The notes under the pieces: model-generated
The model's database searches: none
What the model was told of the DNA's origin: nothing
Seen by the model: the letters and a program-made list of their open reading frames with translations, nothing else
In this document: piece by piece, positions 55,844 through 64,000 of the stretch
Position numbering within the stretch: the first letter of the stretch is position 1
Layout: every line of letters starts with the position of its first letter
Assembly (NCBI GenBank): GCA_020631735.1
Contig: CM036158.1
Location: 78,049,447-78,113,446, forward strand
Direction of reading: 5' to 3'
Source: Saccharum officinarum
Lineage: Eukaryota; Streptophyta; Magnoliopsida; Poales; Poaceae
Length of the DNA stretch: 64,000 nucleotides
Position numbers and translations under genes: made by a program

Positions 55844-58800
55844 TCAACTCATGTTGGAGAAGTCAAGTATGTTCAACTCATTCTTTAGCTTGTGAAATCT
55901 CTTCTCATCAAGTGGCTTGGTGAATAGATCGGCTAATTGATCTTCGGTGCCCACATTCTCAATAGCAATGTCACCCTTTTGTTGATGATCTCTAATAAAG
56001 TGATGGCGAACATCAATATGCTTTGTTCTTTGATGTTGAATCGGATTGTTAGTTAGCTTCATGGCACTTTCATTGTCACATAGCAATGGCACATTCTTGA
56101 AATTGATTCCAAAATCATTCAATGTTGCCTTCAGCCACAAGATTTGTGCACAACAACTACCCGCGGCGATGTATTCGGCTTCGGTGGTAGATAGTGCAAT
56201 ACTATTTTGCTTCTTGGATGACCATGAGACAAGTGATCTTCCCAACAATTGACATGTCCCGGAAGTGCTCTTTCTCTCCACTTTATCACCGGCATAGTCG
56301 GAATCCGAATATCCAACTAGCTCAAAACTTGCACCTTTGGGATACCACAATCCAACATCTTGTGTATGCTTTAAGTACCTCAATATTCTCTTTGTTGCCT
56401 TCAAATGACTTTCTCTTGGTGAGGCTTGAAATCTTGCACACATACATACACTAAACATCACATCGGGCCTTGATGCCGTCACATAGAGTAGGCTACCAAT
56501 CATTGATCTATATAGCTTTTGATCCACCATGTTGCCACTCTTGTCACTATCCAAACTTCCACTAGTGCCCATTGGGGTTGTAATACTCTTTGCATCTTCC
56601 ATTCCAAACTTCTTGAGCATATCTTTGATGTACTTGGTTTGGCTTACAAATGTTCCTTCCTTCATTTGTTTGATTTGAAGTCCAAGAAAGAAACTAAGTT
56701 CACCAATCATTGACATTTCAAATTCCTTTGCCATCATTTTCCCAAACTCATCACAATAATCTTGATTGGTTGAACCAAATATGATATCATCAACATATAT
56801 TTACAACACAAATAAGTCTTTCCCAATCTTCTTGGTGAATAGTGTTGTATCAACTTTGCCCATGACAAATCCTTTGGATAACAAGAAGTCCCTCAATCTT
56901 TCATACCATGCTCTAGGTGCTTGCTTCAATCCATATAAAGCTTTCCTTAACTTGTATACATGATTGGGTTTCTTGTCATCTTCAAAACCGGGAGGTTGCT
57001 CCACATACACCTCCTCTTGAATGTACCCATTGAGAAATGCACTCTTTACATCCATTTGATATAGCTTGATATTGTGAGCACAAGCATAGGCAAGTAAGAT
57101 CCTAATTGCTTCCAATCTTGCAACCGGGGCATAAGTTTCACCAAAGTCAAGACCCTCTATTTGTGTGTAACCTTGAGCCACTAGTCTTGCTTTGTTCCTT
57201 ACTACTATCCCATCTTGATCTTGCTTGTTGCGAAAGACCCATCTTGTTCCAATGACATTGTGATCCTTAGGCCTTTCAACTAGTTCCCATACTTCATTTC
57301 TCTTGAAGTTGTTGAGCTCTTCATGCATTGCATTTACCCAATCCGGATCTCTCAATGCTCTATCAATGTCCTTGGGTTCTTCCATTGACACAAAAGAAGA
57401 GTGAGCACAAAATGATGCCAATCTTGATCTAGTTTGAACTCCTCTTTGTATGTCACCAATGATGGAATCCAATGGATGGTCTCTTGCAATGTTAGTTGGT
57501 TGAAGCACTTGGACTTGATTGCTTGGATGTTGATGTTGATCATGAGTTGGAGATGATGAACTAGCCACTTGTTGATCTTGTTGCACTTGAGATGATGTAC
57601 TAGCTTGATTTTGCATTAGAGAACCACTAGCTTGTGTAATTGGACTTTGGAGCACTTGATCTTTGTTGTCATCCACATCAATCACTTGCTTTGGTCTAAT
57701 ATCACCAATATCCATTTCTTTCATAGCATTACTCAATTGAGTTCCTCTCACATCATCCAAGTTATCTTCTTCATCTTGAGAGCCATTTGTTTCATCAAAC
57801 TCAACATCATGCACTTCTTCAAGTAAACCACTAGATAGGTTCCATACTCTATAAGCTTTGCTAGTAGTTGAGTAACCAAGTAGGAAGCCTTCATCACATT
57901 TCTTCTCAAACTTGCTCAATCTAGTGCCCTTCTTCAAGATATAGCATTTGCAACCAAATACCCGAAAGTATGCAATATTGGGCTTTCTTCCATTTAAGAT
58001 CTCATATGGTGTCTTCTCAAGGAACTTGTGGCAATAGAGACGGTTGCTATAAAAGCAAGCCGTGTTGATTGCTTCGGCCCAAAATGAATGACTCACATTA
58101 TACTCATTCAACATTGATCTTGCCATATCAATTAAGGTTCTATTCTTCCTTTCAACTAGGCCATTTGATTGAGGTGTATACTTGGCCGAGAATTGATGCT
58201 TGATTCCAAGCTCCTCACATAGCTCATCAACTCTTGTGTTTCTAAACTCACTTCCATTGTCACTTCTTACTTTCTTGATTGTGGTCTCAAACTCATTTTG
58301 CACTCTCTTGATGAACTTCTTGAATATGTCAAATACATCACTCTTGTCCACAAGAAAGAATACCCATGTGTATCTAGTGAAATCATCCACAATCACAAAA
58401 CCATACTTGTTGCCACCAATGCTTGTGTATGTAGTTGGCCCAAATAGATCCATGTGCAACAACTCAAATGCCTTGGAAGTACTCATAATGCTCTTCAATG
58501 GATGAGTGTTGCCTACTTGCTTTCCGGCTTGACATGCACTACATAGCTTATCTTTCTCAAATGTGACATCCTTCAAGCCTCTAACTAAGTCATGCTTCAC
58601 TAACTTGTTCAATTGCTTCATGCCAACATGACCTAGTCTTCTATGCCATAACCAACCCATACTTGATTTGGTGAGCAAGCATGTTGAAAGTTGAGTGTCA
58701 CTAGCATTGAAATCAACCAAGTATAGATTCTCATATCTAAAGCCTTTGAAGATCAAGTTAGAGCCATCAACACTAACTATCTCCACATCATCAACACCAA

Positions 58801-59070
58801 ATATGCACTTGAAACCGAGATCACACAATTGAGCAACCGACAACAAGTTGAAATTGAGCTTTTCAACTAGTAGCACATTGGAGATGCTATGATCATTTGA
58901 GATTGCAATCCTTCCAAGAGCCTTTACATCACCCTTGCTATTGTCACCAAATGTGATGCTATCAATGCCACTATCATTTGATTTGAGAGAGTTGAACATT
59001 CTTGAATCACCGGTCATATGTTGAGAGCACCCACTATCAAGCACCCAATGCCTTCCTCCGGCCTTGTAAT
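55844..59070 (-). pseudogene. Sirevirus pol with one premature stop
   Basis: Begins '[17 protein letters not shown]', where DSG is the protease active site. It continues with the integrase ('HMDLFGPT', '[10 protein letters not shown]', 'SDNGSEF', '[13 protein letters not shown]'), then reverse transcriptase ('[11 protein letters not shown]', '[13 protein letters not shown]'). A TAA at 56801-56803 interrupts it immediately before 'IYVDDIIFGSTN', the RT catalytic motif. The same frame then runs to 55844 through RNase H ('DSDYAGDKVERKSTSG', 'STTEAEYIAA'). Relative to gag it is in the -1 frame, and a stop separates them. Everything except one codon looks functional. No start ATG is apparent; synthesis would need frameshifting, internal entry or splicing. 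Confidence 0.9.
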
Positions 59071-61275
59071 TTACCTACAAAACAATTTAATGTTTTTAGG
59101 TACCCATACTTGCTTGGGTCCTTGGAGGTTAGTCACTAAGCTCTTTGGTACCCAAATGGCCTTCTTCTTTGGGCCCACAATTGGTGTACCAACAAACCTA
59201 GCATGCACACCTTTCTCACCCTTGGTAAGCACATAACAAGAATCAAAAGGAATGTAAGGTACATTAGCATTTTTCTTGTTCTTGTTCATTTTATTGCAAT
59301 TAATCTCTAGATGCCCAACTTGCTTGCATCTATTGCAATAACGACCATTGCCCTTCACAAAGCGAGGCTTTGGAGTAGCAAAGGCCGCCTTGCCCTTCTT
59401 GGGAGTATAGCCTAATCCCTCTTTGTTAAGAGAGAACCTTTGGCTACCCAAGCATTTTAGCAAGCGGGCATCCCCACCATAGGCGTTGCCTAATGCGCGG
59501 GTGAGATCATCCACCTCTCTCTTGAGAGTCTCAACCACAAGTGATGAATCACTAGTAGTAGAGGTAGAGTTGGTTGTGGTGGATGATGATGAGCTACATG
59601 AAGCATTAGTAGGACTAACAAGTAAAGAATCATCAATAATATCACATGTTAGTCCAATATCACAAGTGACAATCACTTGCTCCTCCTTAGCTTCCTTCAT
59701 GAGCTTCTCCAACTTGAGGTCCTTTTCCTTGATGAGCTCAAGTAGAGTGGAGTGGGCTTCCTTAAGCCTAGTGTGAGCAACTTCTAGGTCCTCGTGGTCT
59801 TCCTTTAGACACTCACGAGAGGCCTCTAGCTCATCAAAGGATTTCCTAAGAGCTTTGAGCTCTTGTTCAATTCCTTTGCACTCCTTACTCTTTTTGAGAG
59901 CAACAAGCTCCTCCATCAAGGCATCATTTTCATTGCACTTAGCAATGAGCTCTTGTTCCAAGATTTTGCACTTCTTGGTTGTCCTCTTGTAGCCCTTGCT
60001 CATTTGATCTATTACGCCTAATAGATCATCCTTGGAGTAGTCCTCATCCTCCTCATCATTACTCCTACAATCATCACTAGCACAAGAATCATCATCACTA
60101 TCATCATATTTTACCTTGGTAGGCTTGGCCATAAGGCATGTCGATGTAGTGTCGAAGATGGATGGCTTGTTGGAGAGGGCGATGTTTGCAATGGCTCGCC
60201 GAGTGATCCTCTCATCATCACTAGAGCTTGCATCATCATCACTATCGGAATTGTCACTATCCCAAGTGACTACATAACCACCACCCTTCTTCTTCTTGTT
60301 GAAGGTGAAGCTCTTCTTTGTTTTCTTCTCATTCTCTCTCTTATCTTTCTTGTTCTTCTTGAGCTTCAAGTCCCCATTATGAAGTCTCTTATCTTCATAG
60401 GGGCAATCCCCCACTATGTGATTGGGGTTATTGCAATTGTAGCAAAGGGTCTTTGCCTTTATAGTGTCTCTCCTCTTTCTTGCCCCATATCCTTTCTTCT
60501 TCATGAACCTTCCCATCTTGTGCACAAGGAGGGCCATGGTCTCATCATCGTATGGATCATCATCATCACTCTCCACCTTGCTCTTTCCCTTAGAGGATGA
60601 AGCCTTGAATGCAATGGGCTTCTCTTGCTTGACCTTGGTCTCCTTCTTCTCTTCTACCTCATCTTCATCATCATTGTATTGGGCATCGGTCATTATATCT
60701 CCAAGCACATTGGTTGGTTTGACCTTGTCCAATCCCTCTCTAAAGATCATTCTTCTCAAGGTGGCAAACTTCTTGGGTAAGCACATCAAGAACTTGTGTG
60801 AGAAGTCCTTGTCCTCAACCTTCTCCCCAAGCCCCTTGAGATCATTGACAATGACTTGGAGCCTATAGAACATCTCCGGTATGGACTCATCATCCTTCAT
60901 CTTGAAGCTTGCAAACTTATCCTTGAGCATATAGAGCTTGGCACTCTTTACCGTTGAAGTGCCCTCATATGTTTCCTCTAATCTTGTCCAAAGCTCATTT
61001 GCCTTTTCAAGATCTTTGATTTGCTCAAATACTTTATCATCAACGGCCTGACAGATTGTGGCAAGTGCCGCCGTATTGCATTGTTTGTTGATGCGGTCAT
61101 TGGGAGTGAGGTTTTCCTCATCAAGAATGATGTATCCTTCTTTGGTCACATCCCAAACCTTCTCATGTATATTGCCTAGATATAGCTTCATCTTCCTTTT
61201 CCAATGATCAAAGGAAGAGATGCCATCAAAGAATGGAGGCTTGCCATTAACATGATTGAACATAACTTGAGCCAT
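59071..61275 (-). CDS. gag: Sirevirus Gag, complete reading frame
   Basis: A 734-residue protein that forms the virus-like particle. Residues 1-200 are the capsid-like gag domain ('[18 protein letters not shown]', '[12 protein letters not shown]'). An acidic and Lys-rich linker follows, then a CX2CX4HX4C zinc knuckle (C278, C281, H286, C291). A long Asp/Ser-rich part, a Leu/Glu/Lys-rich coiled coil (about residues 430-560) and a second zinc knuckle ('[14 protein letters not shown]') are followed by the C terminus '[10 protein letters not shown]'. Large size and a second knuckle are usual in Sireviruses. The start ATG lies 54 bp from the 5' LTR, with the primer site between. Confidence 0.92.
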   Translation of the reverse strand: MAQVMFNHVNGKPPFFDGISSFDHWKRKMKLYLGNIHEKVWDVTKEGYIILDEENLTPNDRINKQCNTAALATICQAVDDKVFEQIKDLEKANELWTRLEETYEGTSTVKSAKLYMLKDKFASFKMKDDESIPEMFYRLQVIVNDLKGLGEKVEDKDFSHKFLMCLPKKFATLRRMIFREGLDKVKPTNVLGDIMTDAQYNDDEDEVEEKKETKVKQEKPIAFKASSSKGKSKVESDDDDPYDDETMALLVHKMGRFMKKKGYGARKRRDTIKAKTLCYNCNNPNHIVGDCPYEDKRLHNGDLKLKKNKKDKRENEKKTKKSFTFNKKKKGGGYVVTWDSDNSDSDDDASSSDDERITRRAIANIALSNKPSIFDTTSTCLMAKPTKVKYDDSDDDSCASDDCRSNDEEDEDYSKDDLLGVIDQMSKGYKRTTKKCKILEQELIAKCNENDALMEELVALKKSKECKGIEQELKALRKSFDELEASRECLKEDHEDLEVAHTRLKEAHSTLLELIKEKDLKLEKLMKEAKEEQVIVTCDIGLTCDIIDDSLLVSPTNASCSSSSSTTTNSTSTTSDSSLVVETLKREVDDLTRALGNAYGGDARLLKCLGSQRFSLNKEGLGYTPKKGKAAFATPKPRFVKGNGRYCNRCKQVGHLEINCNKMNKNKKNANVPYIPFDSCYVLTKGEKGVHARFVGTPIVGPKKKAIWVPKSLVTNLQGPKQVWVPKNIKLFCR

Positions 61276-61314
61276 CTTACACCGAGGTTGTTAAGCCTTA
61301 CAAACGGTGACCAC

Positions 61315-61327
61315 GGCTCTGATACCA
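61315..61327 (-). other. Sirevirus primer-binding site
   Basis: Minus strand TGGTATCAGAGCC, complementary to the 3' end of plant initiator methionine tRNA, two bases from the 5' LTR. Confidence 0.9.
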
Positions 61328-62221
61328 CTTGAAAGGTCTTGATGGCTAGAGGGGGGTGAATAGCCTATTAAAATTTTCTACAAAGACAAGCTAAACAAGT
61401 TTATCAATATAACAAATAGCGAGATGCGAGTTTTGCTTAGCCTATGGGTGTTTGCAAGCCACCTATCCAATTCACAATTCTAGTATTTGCACTCAACCGC
61501 ACAAGTCAAACCGATAAGTTAAGTACAACTACAACTAGCAAGCTACACAAGAGAACTACTCTAGCTAAGCTAACTAGCTAGCAAAGATAACTAAGAAATT
61601 AATACAAGAGAGATAGGAGGGTATCACCGAGGGGCGAAGTATTGAGCCAACCAATATGATCAACAATGAATACCAAGATAACCAAACACCGGGATCAATC
61701 AATCACAATATGAAAGTGATGACACGAAGATTTATCCCGAGGTTCACGTGCTTGCCGGCACGCTAGTCCCCGTTGTGTCCCTCTTCACCACGTGGTTCGG
61801 TGGCTAATCGGTCTCACACCGAGCCTCTCAAAAGGCACCACAAGAACCTACCAAATGGCAAAAGGTTGCAATGACACGAGCAATTACTAATGTTGCCTTT
61901 GGCGCTTCGCCGAGGTAGGCACAAACCCCTCACAATCACCGGAGGTGGCCAAGAACAATCACCAACTCTTGCCAATGCCTCCAAGCTGCTCCAAGCCGTC
62001 TAGGTGGCGGCAACCACCAAGAGAAACAAGAATCCCGCAGCAAATCAACCACCAAGTGCCAACTAGATGCAATCTCACAATGCAAATGCACTTGGATCAC
62101 TCAATCTCACTTCGAATATGCAAAGAAGCAAGAGAGATGAGTGGGAGGGGAGTTGCTTAGCTCAAAGTGCTCACAAGTATGTCAAATGTTCGAGAGAGAG
62201 AGCCTTGAGCCGGCCAACGAG

Positions 62222-62229
62222 TATTTATA
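62222..62229 (-). promoter_or_regulatory. Sirevirus promoter TATA box
   Basis: TATAAATA in element orientation; the same box is at 53605-53612 in the 3' LTR. The CG-rich motif array lies directly upstream (62282-62735). Confidence 0.7.
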
Positions 62230-62281
62230 GACGTACCCCTTCGAATATAGCCGTTAGAAACTTAAACAGCCGAAATCGGGC

Positions 62282-62735
62282 TGACCGGACGCGCTGGTCC
62301 AACTGACCGGACGCGCCGGTCGCCCAACGGCTAACACGTGAAACACTGACCGGACGCTGGTCCAAACGACCGGACGCGCTGGTCGCCCAACGGCTAACTG
62401 CGAAGCCACGACCGGACGCGCTGGTCCAACTGACCGGACGCGCCGGGAACGACCGACGCGCTGGTCCCGTGTAGGACCGGACGCGCTGGTCGCCTGAGCA
62501 GCGCTCAACGAAACAGTGACCGGACGCGCTTAAGAAGATGACGGACGCGACAGTGCCAGCGTCCGGTTACAGTCTAGTAAGCTCCCTGAACGACCGGACG
62601 CGTCCGATCATCAGTGACCGGACGCGCCTCGCGTCCGATCATCGAACTGAAAAACGCGCAGACACTGAACACTGACCGGACGCGTCCGGTCCTGCAAGGA
62701 CCGCGTCCGGTGCAGCGTCCGGTCACCTCTGTGAC
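62282..62735. repeat. GACCGGACGCG motif array, 5' LTR
   Basis: Colinear with the array at 53664-54105, with several units changed (for example 'gaccgacgcgctgg' lacks one G, and 'gcgtccggtgcagcgtccgg' is an extra half-unit near 62703). Confidence 0.88.
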
Positions 62736-63304
62736 CTCCGTTCGCCTCCGTTTCTTTTCGGACTTCCGGCGTAGTGAAAAATAGGCATTTCAACTTCTCA
62801 AAAACGCCTGAATCCCGCCTCGCAAGCTCGGCGGGAGGGAGAGAGGATCCCAAACCCTCTCTACCGCTCAAACTCCACCGCCGTCGCAAGCGTGCTAACA
62901 ACACCAAGTGATCTCGTCATGTGTGAGTGTGTTAGCATTTTCACAATCATTTTTCGAGGCGATATTAGTTCTATCCAAATGCATATGATCATGAAATGCA
63001 CATCTAGAGGCACTTAGGAGTTCAATAGCCGCGTCATTCCCCTCTTTATAGTACGGCTATCTATCCTATAATGTAACCACACCCACTAGGTGTCTTGGTT
63101 ACTAAAACACAACCCTTAAGCATATACCTTTGCCTTGATCACGTAGGGTTGCGTCCAAATCCAAGTGTGGCCATCATGATCACCATTTCCATCTTGCCAC
63201 CAACCTTGGAATGTACTAATCCTCATATGCTACATACAACTTAGGCATAGGATTAGTACTTAGGCATTGTCACTAATTACCAACACCAAACATAGGACTT
63301 TCAA

Positions 63305-63882
63305 TAGGCATATCATGTGATATAATTGATGAATCCTTTCATAAGTCTATTATTGTTGCTCCCACTAACCTTTCATGTAGCTCATCTACATCATCCTCAT
63401 CTAGTAGTGATGGTTTCACTTGTGACTCCACATTTATAGTTGACAACGAAAATCTCAAGAAGGAGGTAAAAGAGCTCAATCACACCTTAGCTAAGGCTTA
63501 TGGTGGTGAGGACCGTTTGCTTATGTGCTTGGGTAGCCAAAGAGCTTCTCTCTATAAAGAGGGATTAGGCTATAACCCTAAGAAAGGCAAGGCCACTTTT
63601 GCTCCTCATAAGACTTGTTTTGTGAAGAACAATGGTAGCTATTGCAAAAGTTGTAAGTAAGTCGGTCACATAGAGCAACAATGCATGAACAAGAAATCAA
63701 ATGCTAATGTATCCTCAATTAAGTTTGATTCTTTTTATATGCTTATAAAGGATACAAATGGTGTTCATGCTAAGTTCATTGGTGCACCATGGATGGGCTC
63801 AAAGAAGAAAGCCATTTGGATACCAAAGAGCTTAGTCTCTAACCTTGGAGGACCCAAACAAGTTTGGATACCTAAAAAGAAT
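63305..63882 (+). pseudogene. Second Sirevirus gag, C-terminal fragment
   Basis: Plus-strand frame with 'LKKEVKELNHTLAKAYGG', 'LGSQRASLYKEGLGYNPK', a zinc knuckle 'YCKSCK' then a TAA then 'VGHIEQQC', and the C terminus 'KKAIWIPKSLVSNLGGPK'. It is colinear with residues about 540-734 of the gag at 59071-61275 but clearly diverged and in the opposite orientation. The stop falls between the second Cys and the His of the knuckle and fits one CAA to TAA change. The 5' part is missing because the first Sirevirus LTR abuts it. Confidence 0.85.
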
Positions 63883-63894
63883 TGATCTTGTCTT

Positions 63895-64000
63895 GTAGGT
63901 CATTGCGAGAGACGCGTCCGGTCGTTGTTTCGTTGTGCGCTACTCAAGTTGACCAGCGTGTCCAGTCAGTTGCGGGACCAGTGCGTCCGGTCACACCCGG
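63895..64000 (+). repeat. GCGTCCGGTC motifs after the second gag
   Basis: Just after the gag stop, the motif GCGTCCGGTC and its variants ('gcgtgtccagtc', 'gtgcgtccggtc') recur three times before the window ends. In element orientation they match the motif in the LTR arrays of the other copy. Confidence 0.65.

Larger units (their letters stand above)
52695..63303 (-). mobile_element. Sirevirus (Ty1/Copia, Maximus-like), 10.6 kb
   Basis: Long LTRs (52695-54679 and 61330-63303), an initiator-Met-tRNA primer site, a polypurine tract and gag plus pol on the minus strand. Long LTRs, a large gag with coiled coil and two zinc knuckles, and repeated purine tracts downstream of pol all point to the Sirevirus genus. 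Gag is open throughout, and pol has a single stop. There is no matching duplication: the left flank is GAATT in a Gypsy LTR and the right flank is ATAGG in the gag of another element. This suggests that the ends came from recombination or deletion. Confidence 0.93.
61330..63303 (-). repeat. Sirevirus 5' LTR
   Basis: 1974 bp, colinear with the 3' LTR. Promoter TATA box at 62222-62229 (TATAAATA on minus). Contains the GACCGGACGCG array between the TATA box and the upstream (right-hand) part of U3. Confidence 0.92.

Noticed and set aside
1..64000. CRISPR array, bacterial operon or phage genes
   Set aside because: The tandem repeats are transposon or LTR minisatellites and the coding relics are all plant families; nothing prokaryotic was seen.

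Overview
This is plant nuclear DNA from a grass, most likely an andropogonoid (the sorghum, sugarcane and Miscanthus group). The evidence is grass-type transposons (CACTA, Mutator-like, Tourist-like), a Cassandra LTR with its 5S rRNA-like domain, a Sirevirus (Copia) element, grass F-box and B3 gene relics, and a short array of about 136-bp monomers that resembles the Saccharinae/Sorghum centromeric satellite. No bacterial-type gene, CRISPR array or tRNA gene is visible. The window is almost wholly repeats. No intact host gene was found, and every host gene seen is a relic.

Layout. 1-1142: AT-rich, nothing recognised. 1143-about 12480: a CACTA (En/Spm) element. Its Transposase_24-type gene lies on the minus strand and is cut by a 1444-bp solo LTR (4173-5616) and by an internally deleted Gypsy element (6111-10269). 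12700-14140: a 50-bp-arm hairpin, a TATA box and a small candidate gene. 14240-17870: relics of a 'Transposase_28' type element. 17877-37830: an F-box-like gene split by a four-level nest. The gene holds a long solo LTR (18554-37518), which holds a CACTA element (21983-36858), which holds a MULE (29477-33950). The CACTA also carries the satellite array and GC-rich gene-like fragments. 37840-43140: a Tourist-like MITE, a two-domain B3 pseudogene, a second 'Transposase_28' relic and a MITE dimer. 43148-48400: a second solo LTR of the same long-LTR family, in the opposite orientation, holding a Cassandra solo LTR. 49196-50230: an F-box pseudogene. 50690-52694: LTR pieces, one with a 50-bp minisatellite. 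52695-63303: a nearly complete Sirevirus on the minus strand. 63305-64000: part of a second Sirevirus gag on the plus strand.

The nest is well supported. Most insertions have both ends and a matching target duplication: CTGCT, AATGG, TGT, CCTATCAC, TCTCA, GGAGG and TTA. In several cases the sequence on the two sides also joins into one reading frame or one LTR. The order of events therefore reads directly from the sequence: host genes first, then LTR elements reduced to solo LTRs, then DNA transposons inside them. The premature stops in the coding relics fit C-to-T changes, as expected for long-methylated DNA; that reading is inferred from remembered family consensus, not from an alignment.
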